From assembly GCF_003966125.1 (NCBI RefSeq), contig NZ_RXMA01000002.1, positions 124,001-188,000 on the forward strand: a DNA stretch of 64,000 nt, read 5' to 3'. Under the pieces are notes generated by a model. The model was not told the DNA's origin. It did not search any database and saw only the letters and a list, made by a program, of their open reading frames with translations. Each line of letters starts with the position of its first letter. Within the stretch, counting starts at the first letter, position 1. Below, piece after piece: positions 1-8,979 of this stretch. The DNA is from Azospirillum griseum (lineage in GTDB: Bacteria > Pseudomonadota > Alphaproteobacteria > Azospirillales > Azospirillaceae). The translations under genes and the position numbers were made by a program.

Positions 1-117
1 CCGATCTACGAAACACGCAACTATGTGCAGCGGGTGATGGAAGCGGTGCTGGTCTATCGCGCCAAATTGCAGGGGCCGAGCGCCGACCTGAATTTGGACC
101 GCGATCTGCGGCGCTGA
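1..117 (+). CDS. Lytic murein transglycosylase, C-terminal fragment
   Basis: Only the last 38 codons and a TGA stop are inside the window; the gene begins off the left edge. The translated tail contains ETRNYVQRVMEA followed by a basic end, the helix that closes the SLT lysozyme-like domain in soluble lytic transglycosylases. Such enzymes cleave the MurNAc-GlcNAc bond of periplasmic peptidoglycan with formation of 1,6-anhydro-MurNAc. The catalytic glutamate and signal peptide are outside the window, so activity and exact subfamily cannot be judged. It converges on the leftward secreted-protein gene. Confidence 0.7.
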   Translation, partial: PIYETRNYVQRVMEAVLVYRAKLQGPSADLNLDRDLRR

Positions 118-168
118 TCACAGCACGGATCCCCAACCCCACAGATCCCCGGCAGGTGCATGATTCTA

Positions 169-199
169 CCGGGGTCTGCTTGGGCCGGGGTCTGCTTGG
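169..199. repeat. Two-copy 15-bp tandem repeat
   Basis: The 15-mer CCGGGGTCTGCTTGG occurs at 169-183 and again at 185-199, separated by one base (period 16). It lies between two convergent genes and abuts the stop codon of the leftward gene (200-202). It probably arose by slippage or local duplication; no hairpin or known binding site is evident. Confidence 0.8.
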
Positions 200-766
200 T
201 CAGAACGCGCATTCCTTGGGGATGGTGGTGTCGTCCCAATCGGCCAGCAGCAGCGGCTTGATCGCCACGGTGAAGGGTTTGCCGTTGCGCTGGCCCTTGC
301 CGGACAACAGGTTGAGATCGCAGGTGAAGCCGTTCTTGGGATCCAGCGTGTCGCGCGCGACATAGGTGTAGCCCGCGACCACGATGGCCCCGTCGCGGAC
401 CGCGATGGTCAATTGCTGCCGCCAGCGGTCGCGCCCGATGGATTCGTTCTGAAACACCAGCACCAGCGAGCCGCGCGCCGTCGCCGACATCGACGGTTCG
501 GTCCCCGCCATCGCCCCGCGCCAGCCGACCGCCCGCTTGAACAGCGTCGGCTTGTCCGGCACGCGCCCGCCCGCGCTGAGATGCAGGGCGACGTCAACCT
601 CGTCATCCTCGCCGCTCAACACCACCCGGTCCGCCACGCCGTCGCCGTTCAGATCGGCGGAGAGTTCGGCAACCGGCGGGCGCGTGTTGGCCGCCGCAAC
701 CGGGGCCACCCAGAGCATCGACAGCGCCAGGGCCAAACCAGCGCCCAGCATCAGATTGGATCGCAT
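200..766 (-). CDS. Secreted protein of unknown function with a VCBS/FG-GAP-like motif
   Basis: From the ATG at 766 the product is 188 aa and begins with a clear Sec signal peptide (MRSN, then a Leu/Ala-rich core ending VAPVAAA), so it should be periplasmic or exported. Just after it comes LSADLNGDGVADRVVLS, which resembles the Asp-rich calcium loop of VCBS/FG-GAP repeats; the rest looks beta-rich and has one cysteine in the middle and one near the C-terminus. In-frame starts exist upstream (784, 802, up to 940), but they overlap the DUF1289 gene. The 766 start has an AGGGA-type ribosome site and gives a clean signal peptide. It is probably the last gene of the kinase-regulator group. No function can be assigned. 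Confidence 0.7.
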   Translation of the reverse strand: MRSNLMLGAGLALALSMLWVAPVAAANTRPPVAELSADLNGDGVADRVVLSGEDDEVDVALHLSAGGRVPDKPTLFKRAVGWRGAMAGTEPSMSATARGSLVLVFQNESIGRDRWRQQLTIAVRDGAIVVAGYTYVARDTLDPKNGFTCDLNLLSGKGQRNGKPFTVAIKPLLLADWDDTTIPKECAF

Positions 767-821
767 CCGCCTGTCCCTGTTCATCGTCTCTGTCGGTTTC
801 ATCGTCGCGGCCGGGTCCCGG

Positions 822-980
822 TCAGCGCGTGGCCGGAGGGACCGGCCCTGCGCCATCGGCGTCGTCCGCCGCCTCGGCGGCTTCCAACGCGGCGTTGATC
901 TGGTCCAGGGTCCGCCCGCAACCGGTGCAGACATCGCCATCGATCGCGCACATGCCCAGGCAATCAGGATCGCCGCTCAT
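822..980 (-). CDS. DUF1289 family mini-protein (four-cysteine motif)
   Basis: A 52-aa reading frame on the minus strand contains CLGMCAIDGDVCTGCGRTL near its N-terminus. Cysteines at residues 7, 11, 18 and 21 match the DUF1289 signature (CxxxC...CxGCxRT), likely a small Zn or Fe-S binding site. The ATG is at 980. The C-terminus is an acidic/Ala-rich tail. It sits 49 bp after the response-regulator gene and 55 bp before the secreted-protein gene, all leftward, so co-transcription is likely. DUF1289 proteins are widespread in proteobacteria and have no established role. The motif makes the call firm despite the size. Confidence 0.85.
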   Translation of the reverse strand: MSGDPDCLGMCAIDGDVCTGCGRTLDQINAALEAAEAADDADGAGPVPPATR

Positions 981-1029
981 CCGATCAAACCCATCCGGTG
1001 TCTCCGCCGCCCATCGCGACGCCGTTCCC

Positions 1030-2931
1030 TTACTCCACCATGCCGCTCTGCGCCAGAACCAGGAAGATCTTTTCCTCCAGCTGGTCCGGGGTGAAGGGTT
1101 TGGCGATGTAGGCGCTGACCTGATGGGCCAGGGCCTGTTTGACCGCGTCCAGCGTCGCCAGCGCCGTGACCATCAGAAAGGGCAGATCGGGCCGCACGGC
1201 GCGCACCCGCTTCAGCACCTCCAACCCGTTGCGGCGGGGCATCATCCAATCGCAGATGACCAGATCGCAATCCCCGCCCTGCTGCCCCAGAAGCCGGTCC
1301 AACGCCTCCTGGCCATCCGCCGCCGTGTCGATCTGGGCGACCCCCAGATCGCGCAGGACCGACGCGACAAAGTTGCGCGGCCCCTCCTCGTCATCGACCA
1401 CCAGCACCCGGCGGCTGGGCAGATCGACGAAGGGAACCCCCACCCCCGCCAGCGATTTCCGCAACCACTCCACCCGCGCCAGCCGTTCCTTGGAACTCGG
1501 CGCGCTGAGCAGGAAGCCACGGACGAAACGCGGTCGGTGGGTCTGGCGGTAGAGCGCGCGGGCCACCGCCATCCGGCTCTTGCCCTTGCAAAACGCCCCT
1601 TCGCCCGCCAGACGCACCAGATCCAGCACGATGTCGGGGTGCGGATCCTCCTTGGCGGTGTGGGTCAGGGGAAGGAGAATGCGTTGGGTGCGCAGGAAGC
1701 TGCTTTGAATGTCGTCCACCTGGGTGCACAGCCAATCGCGATCCTCCGCCGGAAAGGCGCTGGCCGCCACCATCGCCTGCACCTCGGCCAGCCCCTTCAG
1801 CTTCTCCCCCCGCTCCTTCCAGCAATCCAGGATGCGGCCGGGAAAGTCGCGGGCGTCGAAGAACCCCTTGAGATAGGCGTTGACCGCCCGCGCGGCGCTG
1901 GGCGACAGCGGCATCTTCTGCAACAGGAACAGGACCCGCAGCTTCTGCACCAGATTGCGGCCCTTGGTGATTTCCGGGATCGTGTCCTCGTTGACCAGCA
2001 GGGCGGTGCGCCGTTGCAGGGCGGCTTCGGTCTTCGCCCCGCCCAGATACGCCCCATCGATTCCCGGTTCGGACCGGCGCAGACGGGACGACACCTCGCT
2101 GAGCGCCAGGATCTCGCGCTGGATCGCGTCGATCCCGTGCATGTCGCCCGCGCTGGCGATGGTGAAGAAGTGGGGTCGCGCCATGTCCCGGCGGAAGGCG
2201 CGGATCAGGGCATCCGTCAGCCCCGGCATGGCCGCCCGCGCCATCAGCGCGGCCAAACGCCGGAACACCGGCGGGGCCGTGTCCGGCATCGGGCGGTCGG
2301 CGACCGCCAGCGTGACGATCAGGTCGATCAGGGTGGGAAAGGCGGCGTCCTGCGCGCAAGACGCGGTGCCGACCTCGCTGGACAGGATGTCCGCCAGCAG
2401 CCGCTCAATGGGCGCGAGCGCGTCGGCGTCCTCGGTCGCTTCGGCCAGGGTCAGCAGCGCCTTGGCCTTGTCGGCGAAGGTCCGTTCGGCGATCAGATGC
2501 TGGGCCAGCGCGGCATCGACCAGGAAGCGCCCGAGCAACCCGCCCTTGCCCAGAAGGATTCCGGCGGTTTGGCTGTAGCGCTCCGGCGTCAGCTCCGGCG
2601 GCGGGTTGTCCTTGGCGCGTTCACGGGTCAGGCGCGCCACCTCGTTGACCAGCGGCGTCAACGCGCCCTTGCGGTTCTGCACCCGCTCGACCTGCCCCAG
2701 AATGGCGACAAAGGTCGGGGTGTTGGACAACGCGTTCTGGTGGCGGTTGTTGTGCAGCAGCTCCGTGGCCGTCAGCGCGTTTTCATCAAGAAAGCGGCGG
2801 CAAAAGCGCCCGACGCTGTCGCGGGCCGCCGGGCCGTAGAAATCCGCCGGTTCGCGGCATTCAACCGACTCAACCGCGCCATCGGAGTCCAACTCCGGGC
2901 TGTCTAGCGTTGCGGCACTGTCCGACGCCAT
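1030..2931 (-). CDS. Response regulator with a ~500-residue unclassified N-terminal region
   Basis: The product is about 633 aa. The last ~125 residues are a complete receiver (REC) domain: RRVLVVDDEEG supplies the acidic pocket, CDWMMPRRNG the phospho-acceptor Asp, then MVTA and the conserved Lys in YIAKPF. The ~500 residues before it are mostly helical, low in cysteine, and match no output or input domain I recognise. A C-terminal REC behind such a long N-terminus is unusual. I place the start at ATG 2931, preceded by AGGAG at good spacing, rather than at 2967. The gene lies about 50 bp downstream of the hybrid kinase, its probable phosphodonor (inference). Confidence 0.8.
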   Translation of the reverse strand: MASDSAATLDSPELDSDGAVESVECREPADFYGPAARDSVGRFCRRFLDENALTATELLHNNRHQNALSNTPTFVAILGQVERVQNRKGALTPLVNEVARLTRERAKDNPPPELTPERYSQTAGILLGKGGLLGRFLVDAALAQHLIAERTFADKAKALLTLAEATEDADALAPIERLLADILSSEVGTASCAQDAAFPTLIDLIVTLAVADRPMPDTAPPVFRRLAALMARAAMPGLTDALIRAFRRDMARPHFFTIASAGDMHGIDAIQREILALSEVSSRLRRSEPGIDGAYLGGAKTEAALQRRTALLVNEDTIPEITKGRNLVQKLRVLFLLQKMPLSPSAARAVNAYLKGFFDARDFPGRILDCWKERGEKLKGLAEVQAMVAASAFPAEDRDWLCTQVDDIQSSFLRTQRILLPLTHTAKEDPHPDIVLDLVRLAGEGAFCKGKSRMAVARALYRQTHRPRFVRGFLLSAPSSKERLARVEWLRKSLAGVGVPFVDLPSRRVLVVDDEEGPRNFVASVLRDLGVAQIDTAADGQEALDRLLGQQGGDCDLVICDWMMPRRNGLEVLKRVRAVRPDLPFLMVTALATLDAVKQALAHQVSAYIAKPFTPDQLEEKIFLVLAQSGMVE

Positions 2932-2982
2932 GGGCGTCCGCTCCTCATGTATATCCGCTGCGGCCATCCCCTGTGCGGGGCA

Positions 2983-5550
2983 TCATTCGTCAGCCAAAAG
3001 CTCGTTCAGGGCTTCGAGCAGCCGTTCCGGCGGCAAGGGTTTCATCACGATCCGCCGCCCGGCCTGCGCGGTCAGATCGGCGGCGGTCTCCTTGGAGGCG
3101 TAGCCGGTCAGGAACAGGATCCGCAGGCCAGGGTTCCGCTCCTCCAGGGCGCGGGCGAGGTCGGGGCCGTTCATGCGCGGCATCGACACGTCCGTCACCA
3201 CCGCGTCGAACAGGCCGCCCGCCTCGTCGAAGCGCTCCAGCGCCTCGACCCCGTCGGCGGCTTCCGTCACCACACAGCCCGCCTCCTCCAGCGCGAGGCG
3301 CAGATAGGAGCGCACCGACGCCTCGTCGTCCACGAGCAAAATCGCCGCACTGTCGCCGTCGGCGATCAGCAACGGGGGCGGGCTGGCGGCCAGCACGGGC
3401 GGGTCGATGGCGGGCAGATAGAGGGCGAAGCAGGCCCCTTGCCCCGGCGCGCTTTCCAATTCCGCCACGCCACCCGCCTGCTGCGCGGCTCCATAGACCA
3501 TCCACAGGCCAAGCCCGGTTCCCTTGCCCGGTTCCTTGGTGGTGAAGAACGGTTCCCACACCCGATCACGGATGGCGTCCGGCACCCCGCTGCCCTGGTC
3601 GGTGACGCGGATGACGGCGTAGCGGCCCGGATGCAGCCCGCCATGGCGGGCGAAAAAGGCGCGCGGCGGCGTTTCCACCGTCAAACCAATGGTGAGACGC
3701 CCACCGGTCGGCATCGCATCGCGCGCGTTGAGCGCGAGGTTGAGCACCGCCTGATTGAGCGTGACCGGGCTGATGAGGGTGTGGGCGTCCTCGTCCCGGA
3801 TGTCGAACACCACGTCGATCCCGGCGCTGATGAGCGGCTTGAGGAACACGCGCAGATCGCGGACCAGCGGGGCGATGGCGACGATTTCCCGCTCCTCCGA
3901 CACCCGGCGGTGGGAAAAATCCAGCAACTGGCTGGTCAGCGTCGCCGCCCGTTCCGACGCCTTGGCGATCTCGCGCACGCAGGTCAGCACGCGGTCGGCG
4001 TCGGCCGGGTTGCGCTCCGCCAGCCGGGCAAAGCCGCCGATGGCGGTCAGCATGTTGTTGAACTCGTGCGCCACGCCGCCGGCCATCCGGCCCACCGCCT
4101 CCATCTTCTGGGCGCGCTGCAACTCGCCCTCCACCCGGCGGCGGTCGGTGACGTCGTTCAGCACCAGCAGCACCGCCGGTTCGCGGCGATGAACGGCGGG
4201 CGAGGCGCGCAGCTCCAGAAAGCGCCGTTCGCCCGATGGGCGGATCGCCTCGCCCTCCACCCGCAGATCCCCCCCCTGGGCGGCGGCGGCGAGTTGCGCC
4301 TCCAACGCGGCACCATCATCGAAAAAGCGGGCGAGCGGTGCACCATCCAGGCCATCGGCCCCCACCCCCAGGATCGAGGCGGCGGCGGTGTTGGCGAAGC
4401 GGATCGCGCTGCGGTCCCAGATGACGATTCCATAGGGGGCAAGTTCGACCAGTTGGCGGTAACGCCGCTCGCTCTCGCGCAGGGCCGCTACGGTGACTTC
4501 CAGCCGGTTGGTCTGCCCGGCCAGCTCCTCCTCCCGTGTCTTCAACTCCGTGATGTCCATCAGCAGCTTGACCACCCCGCCGGTTCCGGTGGCGTGCTCG
4601 CTGATGCGGTACCATCGGCCATCGGAGAGAAGGCCATCCACCGGGGCGGCGTGGCGCAGATGGCGCTTCAACCGCTGCTCGACCCAGGCACCGACGTCCC
4701 CCTCCCCCTCGTAACCACCGCGTTCCGCCGCCGTGCGCAGGATCTCGGCAAAGGTGGCTCCGGGAACCAGACGATCGGCGATGGTCGGGTAGGCCTGCCG
4801 ATAGCGTTCGTTGCAGATCAGCAGGCGGCCGTCGGCGTCGAACAGCACAAACCCCTCGGAAATGCTGTCGAGCGCGTCGTGAACCACGGTCTGCATGAAG
4901 CGCGCTTCCACCAGCGCCAGCGTTTCCGCCGTGGTGTCGATGCCGCAGCCGCGATAACCCCGGAAGCGCCCCTGCGCGTCGCGCACCGCCGTCGCGTTCA
5001 ACCGCAGGAACAGGCTGCCGCCGTTGGTGGTGGGGATCGACAGTTCCAGCTCCTGGAAATCGCGACCGGCCAGAATGTCGGCGCGATACTCCGCCCAGGT
5101 GGCCGCGTCCTCCACCAGGGATCCGAGATCAAGCAACCCGGAGCCGAGCACCGACGACGGATCCACCCGCAGGATCGCGCTCAGCCGATCGGACACGAAG
5201 ACATACCGGTGGTCGGCGTCGGTTTCCCAAAACCAATCGGTGGACGCACGGGCAAAGTCCAGCGCGCGCGCGCGGGTGTCGTGCAGCGACTCCGCCGCCA
5301 CCGCCGCCGCGCGCTCCGACCGGCGCAAGGCGTTGGCGCGGACATTGGCCCGCCACGCGCTCCAACCGGCCAAACCGACCGTCGCGGCCAGGGCAGCCAA
5401 TGGGAGCGGATCGGTCAGACCGGACGCCACCACCGCGCCAAAGGACACCGCACCACAGGCAGCGGCCAAAGCGGCGGGCAGGCCCGACCGCAACGGGCAG
5501 GACAATCCGTTCGAAGAGCGTGCGGAATTGTTGGATTCTGCAACCTGCAC
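2983..5550 (-). CDS. Hybrid sensor histidine kinase (2 TM, 3 PAS, HisKA, HATPase, REC)
   Basis: About 855 aa. Order: two hydrophobic helices near residues 22-66; three PAS-like regions (about 95-215, 215-335 and 360-475; the first carries [17 protein letters not shown]); a HisKA H-box [16 protein letters not shown] near residue 500; a HATPase domain with N-box ([10 protein letters not shown]), G1 (DQGSGVP) and a GTGLGL G2 box; and a C-terminal receiver with [12 protein letters not shown] as phospho-acceptor. It should autophosphorylate and relay to its own REC. The periplasmic loop is minimal, so sensing is probably cytoplasmic via PAS. Two GTG codons can start it: 5556, with GGGAG only one base away, and 5550, with the same site at correct spacing; I chose 5550. 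A perfect palindrome lies just upstream. Confidence 0.85.
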   Translation of the reverse strand: MQVAESNNSARSSNGLSCPLRSGLPAALAAACGAVSFGAVVASGLTDPLPLAALAATVGLAGWSAWRANVRANALRRSERAAAVAAESLHDTRARALDFARASTDWFWETDADHRYVFVSDRLSAILRVDPSSVLGSGLLDLGSLVEDAATWAEYRADILAGRDFQELELSIPTTNGGSLFLRLNATAVRDAQGRFRGYRGCGIDTTAETLALVEARFMQTVVHDALDSISEGFVLFDADGRLLICNERYRQAYPTIADRLVPGATFAEILRTAAERGGYEGEGDVGAWVEQRLKRHLRHAAPVDGLLSDGRWYRISEHATGTGGVVKLLMDITELKTREEELAGQTNRLEVTVAALRESERRYRQLVELAPYGIVIWDRSAIRFANTAAASILGVGADGLDGAPLARFFDDGAALEAQLAAAAQGGDLRVEGEAIRPSGERRFLELRASPAVHRREPAVLLVLNDVTDRRRVEGELQRAQKMEAVGRMAGGVAHEFNNMLTAIGGFARLAERNPADADRVLTCVREIAKASERAATLTSQLLDFSHRRVSEEREIVAIAPLVRDLRVFLKPLISAGIDVVFDIRDEDAHTLISPVTLNQAVLNLALNARDAMPTGGRLTIGLTVETPPRAFFARHGGLHPGRYAVIRVTDQGSGVPDAIRDRVWEPFFTTKEPGKGTGLGLWMVYGAAQQAGGVAELESAPGQGACFALYLPAIDPPVLAASPPPLLIADGDSAAILLVDDEASVRSYLRLALEEAGCVVTEAADGVEALERFDEAGGLFDAVVTDVSMPRMNGPDLARALEERNPGLRILFLTGYASKETAADLTAQAGRRIVMKPLPPERLLEALNELLADE

Positions 5551-5580
5551 GAACACTCTCCCGAACAGCCAGACCGTCCT

Positions 5581-5598
5581 GACGGATGATCATCCGTC
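5581..5598. promoter_or_regulatory. Perfect 18-bp palindrome upstream of the hybrid kinase
   Basis: GACGGATGATCATCCGTC is a perfect 9+9 inverted repeat with no spacer, centred about 35 bp upstream of the kinase start. Symmetry of this kind is typical of operators for dimeric regulators. The protein that binds it is unknown. Confidence 0.45.
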
Positions 5599-5771
5599 AT
5601 AGGTCAACTGTGATAGGAGAGAAGCCGTTAACGCAAAGTTTCGTCGCAGCGATTTATTCTGTCTGTTGTTGGGAACTTGACCGCAACATGACGCGAAACA
5701 ACGCCTCTTCCGCTCGCGCCATGCTGTTGCCAATCAGCCGTCCACACGCATGTCTTGCGGACGGGTGACGT

Positions 5772-6278
5772 TCAAAGATTGATGTCGATGTCGATCTCGT
5801 CGTCGTCCTGCGGCGCGCGGCCCAGCAGCAGGTCGGCGGCGTCCAACGTCAGCGCCTCCACCTCCTCGTTCCGGTCCTCGTCGGGCAAACGCAAGGAGTG
5901 CATGAGCTGGGTGGCCAGATGGATCAGCATCGCCCGGACGCAATCATCCTCCGGGTACTCCAGACCAACCGTGTCCTTCAGGAAGGCCCCCAGCTGCTCC
6001 GGGCTATTCCAGGCGTGGGTCGTCACGCTGCTGATGCCGCTGGTGCCGAGAAACACCGCGTTCAGCGCGATGGCCTGCCGGTTGATCGCCTCGACCGCGT
6101 CGTCGTCCGTCCGCGCCTTGTGCAACGCGCCCTGGAAGGCGGCCAGGCTGTAATCGATGAAATGACGCACCAGCAGACGGACAACACTTTCATCGGACAA
6201 GTCGTTCTGTCCCTGGGCCAGGCTGGGCAACGGCTCCAGGAGTGCTGCGATGATGGGGTTGGTGATCTTGCTGTCCAT
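5772..6278 (-). CDS. Conserved-looking acidic protein of unknown function
   Basis: 168 aa from ATG 6278, which has AGGAG about 10 nt upstream; an in-frame TTG at 6299 would put that ribosome site inside the gene. The protein is predicted mostly helical, has no signal peptide or membrane span, and ends in a strongly acidic tail (PQDDDEIDIDINL). I recognise no family. It lies downstream of the ndk terminator and upstream of the kinase group in the same orientation, with a 215-bp gap on the kinase side. That gap holds the palindrome and nothing else I can identify. Codon usage looks like that of its neighbours, so it is probably a genuine lineage-specific gene. Confidence 0.7.
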   Translation of the reverse strand: MDSKITNPIIAALLEPLPSLAQGQNDLSDESVVRLLVRHFIDYSLAAFQGALHKARTDDDAVEAINRQAIALNAVFLGTSGISSVTTHAWNSPEQLGAFLKDTVGLEYPEDDCVRAMLIHLATQLMHSLRLPDEDRNEEVEALTLDAADLLLGRAPQDDDEIDIDINL

Positions 6279-6366
6279 CGCGTTGCGACTCCTGAACAAT
6301 CAGCCGCAACGCGGCAAAGGGTGTTCCACCGGAATACGCGGTTTTCCCGGCCCTGTCCACAAAGCC

Positions 6367-6401
6367 AAAAGGCCGCCCCCCTTTCGGGGAGCGGCCTTTT
6401 T
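6367..6401 (-). terminator. Intrinsic terminator downstream of ndk
   Basis: A GC-rich hairpin (AAAAGGCCGC..CCCC, loop TTTC, GGGG.GCGGCCTTTTT) has a run of T on both strands, so it can terminate leftward ndk transcription and also act in reverse. It lies about 40 bp after the ndk stop. Confidence 0.85.
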
Positions 6402-6439
6402 GCGCGTCACCGGGCCAAGCGGCCCGATGCGTTCACACG

Positions 6440-6862
6440 TCAGCCGACGATTTCGGTGCCGGCGAAGAAGAACGCGATTTCCTGAGCGGCGGTTTCCGGC
6501 GCGTCGGAGCCGTGGACCGAGTTCGCCTCGATCGATTCGGCGAATTCCTTGCGGATGGTCCCTTCGGCGGCGTTGGCCGGGTTGGTCGCGCCCATGATTT
6601 CACGGTTGCGGGCGATGGCGTTCTCGCCTTCCAGAACCTGCAGGACCACCGGGCCGGAGATCATGAAGGAAACCAGATCGTTGAAGAAGCCACGCTCGCG
6701 ATGGACGCCATAGAACGCCTCGGCCTGGGCCTTCGACAGCTGGACGCGCTTCTGGGCAACGATGCGCAGGCCGCCGTCTTCGAACTTGGCGTTGATCTTG
6801 CCGGTCAGGTTGCGGCGGGTGGCGTCGGGCTTGATGATCGAGAGGGTGCGTTCAACGGCCAT
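6440..6862 (-). CDS. ndk: Nucleoside diphosphate kinase
   Basis: 140 aa, the normal length for the family. The enzyme moves the gamma-phosphate of ATP to other (d)NDPs through a phospho-histidine, balancing cytoplasmic NTP pools. The start [15 protein letters not shown] is the conserved first strand and Kpn-loop region, and [12 protein letters not shown] contains the active-site histidine (about residue 117). The ATG is preceded by TAGGAG at correct spacing. It has its own promoter (6944-6972) and terminator, so it is a single-gene unit divergent from the ABC-F gene. Confidence 0.98.
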   Translation of the reverse strand: MAVERTLSIIKPDATRRNLTGKINAKFEDGGLRIVAQKRVQLSKAQAEAFYGVHRERGFFNDLVSFMISGPVVLQVLEGENAIARNREIMGATNPANAAEGTIRKEFAESIEANSVHGSDAPETAAQEIAFFFAGTEIVG

Positions 6863-6943
6863 GGCGGTGGACTCCTAAAGGATGCAAAACGTGAAAACAA
6901 CACGGAGGGGCGCCGCCGTTGGCCGGGGCGCCGATTGCGCGGC

Positions 6944-6972
6944 TTTATAGAGAGGACCGGACCGTCGGGCAA
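6944..6972 (-). promoter_or_regulatory. Sigma-70-type promoter for ndk
   Basis: On the minus strand TTGCCC is followed after exactly 17 bp by TATAAA, about 80 bp upstream of the ndk ATG. Confidence 0.6.
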
Positions 6973-7077
6973 CCCTGTTCCGCGCCGCAGCGGGTCCGTT
7001 GTCAACAATGTCAGAAAATCGTCATGCCGTTGCGCCGCTTCTCTTCGCCGGGGCCGCGTGCTACATCCTGCGCTGTC

Positions 7078-8979
7078 ATGCTGCACATCAATGATCTGAC
7101 TTTCCGCTTCGGCGGGCGCGTCCTGTTCGATCACGCCACGGCGGTCGTCTCCAAAGGGCACCGGGTGGCGCTGGTCGGGCGCAACGGCACCGGCAAATCC
7201 ACCCTTCTGAAGCTGATTTTCGGGTTGCTCCAATCCGACGACGGGGCGGTCACGCTGCCGGTCGGCATGCGGATGGGCATGGTCGCGCAGGAGGCCCCCT
7301 CCGGCCCGATCACCCTGATCGACGCCGTGCTGGCCGCCGACAAGGAGCGCACCGCCCTGCTGGCGGAGGCCGAGACGGCGACCGACCCGATCCGCATCGG
7401 TGAGATACACAACCGGTTGGCCGACATTGACGCCCATTCCGCCCCGGCGCGGGCGGCTCAGGTCCTGTCCGGCTTGGGGTTCGACGCCGAGGCGCAACAG
7501 CGCCCCTGTTCGGATTTCTCCGGCGGTTGGCGGATGCGCGTGGCGCTGGCGGGCGTGCTGTTCTCCCGCCCCGATCTGCTGCTGCTGGACGAGCCGACCA
7601 ACCATCTGGATTTGGAAGCCACCATCTGGCTGGAAGGCTATCTGAAGAATTACCCGCACACGATCCTGATGGTCAGCCACGACCGCGAGCTGTTGAACGC
7701 GGTCCCGACAACGACCATCCACATCGACAACGGGAAGCTTGTCACCTACAGCGGCAATTACGATTCCTTCCTGCGCCAGCGCCGGGCGAACCAGGAACGC
7801 TTGCAGTCGATGGCGGCCAAGCAGGAGGCCCGGCGCAAGCACATGATGGCCTATGTCGACCGTTTCCGCTTCAAGGCCAGCAAGGCCCGGCAGGCGCAAA
7901 GCCGGTTGAAGGCGTTGGAAAAGCTGGAAACCATCACGCTGATGGAGGACGACGCCGAGGTTGTCTTCAACTTCCCGCCGCCCGACGAGCTGGCCCCGCC
8001 GATCATCGCGCTGGAAGGCGTGACCATCGGCTATGGCGACACGCCGATCCTCAAGCGGGTCAACCTGCGCATCGACATGGAGGACCGGATCGCCCTGCTG
8101 GGGGCCAACGGCAACGGCAAATCGACCCTGGTCAAGCTGCTGGCCGGACGGTTGCAACCAATGGTCGGGGAGATGCGGCGGTCGTCCAAGCTGCGCATCG
8201 GCTATTTCGCACAGCACCAATCCGAAGAGCTGGATCTGTCGTTGACCCCGATCCAACAGACCCAACGGATCATGCCGTTGGCGCTGGAGGAAAAGGTCCG
8301 CGCCCATCTCGGCCGCTTCGGCTTCCAGCAGAGCAAGGCGGAAACCAAGATCGCCGACCTGTCGGGCGGGGAAAAGGCCCGTCTGCTGCTCGCGCTGATG
8401 AGCCGCGAGATCCCGCACATCCTGATGCTGGACGAACCGACCAACCATCTGGACATCGACAGCCGCGAAGCCCTGATCGAGGCGATCAACGATTTCCCCG
8501 GTGCCGTCATCCTCATCAGCCACGACCCCCATCTGATCGAGCTGACCGCCGACCGCCTGCTCTTGGTGGCCAACGGCACGGTGCAGCCCTATGACGGCGA
8601 CCTGGACGATTACCGCCGCTTCCTGCTCGACCGCGCCAAGGCCGAACGGGCGGTGGCCAAGGCCAACGCCCTGGGCGACCGCGACACCGGCCCCAACAAG
8701 AAGGACCAGCGCCGCGCGGCCGCCGAATCGCGCGCCGCACTCGCCCCGCTGAAGCGCAAGGCGACCGACGCGGAGGCGCTGGTCAACAAGCTGACCGAGG
8801 AAAAGCGCAAGATCGAAGCCAAGATGGCCGACCCGGCCCTGTACACCGGCCCGGCGGACAAGCTGACCAAGCTGCAAATCGATCTGGGCACGGTGGACAA
8901 GAAGCTGGCCAGCGCCGAGGAAACCTGGCTGGAGGCGCTGGAGGCCTATGAAACGGCGGCGGCGGAGGCGGGCGCGTGA
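7078..8979 (+). CDS. ABC-F subfamily ATPase, YheS-like
   Basis: 633 aa from ATG 7078, with two ABC cassettes and no membrane segment. Cassette 1 has Walker A GRNGTGKST, signature SGGWRMRVALA and Walker B LLLLDEPTNHLD; cassette 2 has GANGNGKST, LSGGEKARLLLAL and LMLDEPTNHLD. The linker between them is long and charged (QEARRKHMMAYVDRFRFKASKARQAQ region), and the C-terminus is a Lys/Glu-rich coiled coil. This layout is that of ABC-F translation factors, which bind the ribosomal E site; sequence and length fit the YheS branch best, with Uup the alternative. An upstream in-frame start (6919) would run through the promoter region and was not used. It overlaps exoD. Confidence 0.9.
   Translation: MLHINDLTFRFGGRVLFDHATAVVSKGHRVALVGRNGTGKSTLLKLIFGLLQSDDGAVTLPVGMRMGMVAQEAPSGPITLIDAVLAADKERTALLAEAETATDPIRIGEIHNRLADIDAHSAPARAAQVLSGLGFDAEAQQRPCSDFSGGWRMRVALAGVLFSRPDLLLLDEPTNHLDLEATIWLEGYLKNYPHTILMVSHDRELLNAVPTTTIHIDNGKLVTYSGNYDSFLRQRRANQERLQSMAAKQEARRKHMMAYVDRFRFKASKARQAQSRLKALEKLETITLMEDDAEVVFNFPPPDELAPPIIALEGVTIGYGDTPILKRVNLRIDMEDRIALLGANGNGKSTLVKLLAGRLQPMVGEMRRSSKLRIGYFAQHQSEELDLSLTPIQQTQRIMPLALEEKVRAHLGRFGFQQSKAETKIADLSGGEKARLLLALMSREIPHILMLDEPTNHLDIDSREALIEAINDFPGAVILISHDPHLIELTADRLLLVANGTVQPYDGDLDDYRRFLLDRAKAERAVAKANALGDRDTGPNKKDQRRAAAESRAALAPLKRKATDAEALVNKLTEEKRKIEAKMADPALYTGPADKLTKLQIDLGTVDKKLASAEETWLEALEAYETAAAEAGA

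Noticed and set aside
829..2907. 692-codon open frame on the plus strand opposite the response regulator
   Set aside because: Mirror frame caused by high GC in third positions; Arg/Gln/His/Gly-rich with no domain, while the minus strand has a clear REC domain.
2947..5589. 880-codon plus-strand open frame opposite the hybrid kinase
   Set aside because: Antisense shadow of a kinase with all catalytic boxes; no motif of its own.
5586..5768. 60-codon plus-strand frame in the kinase upstream region
   Set aside because: No ribosome site, no motif, and it overlaps the palindrome and promoter area.
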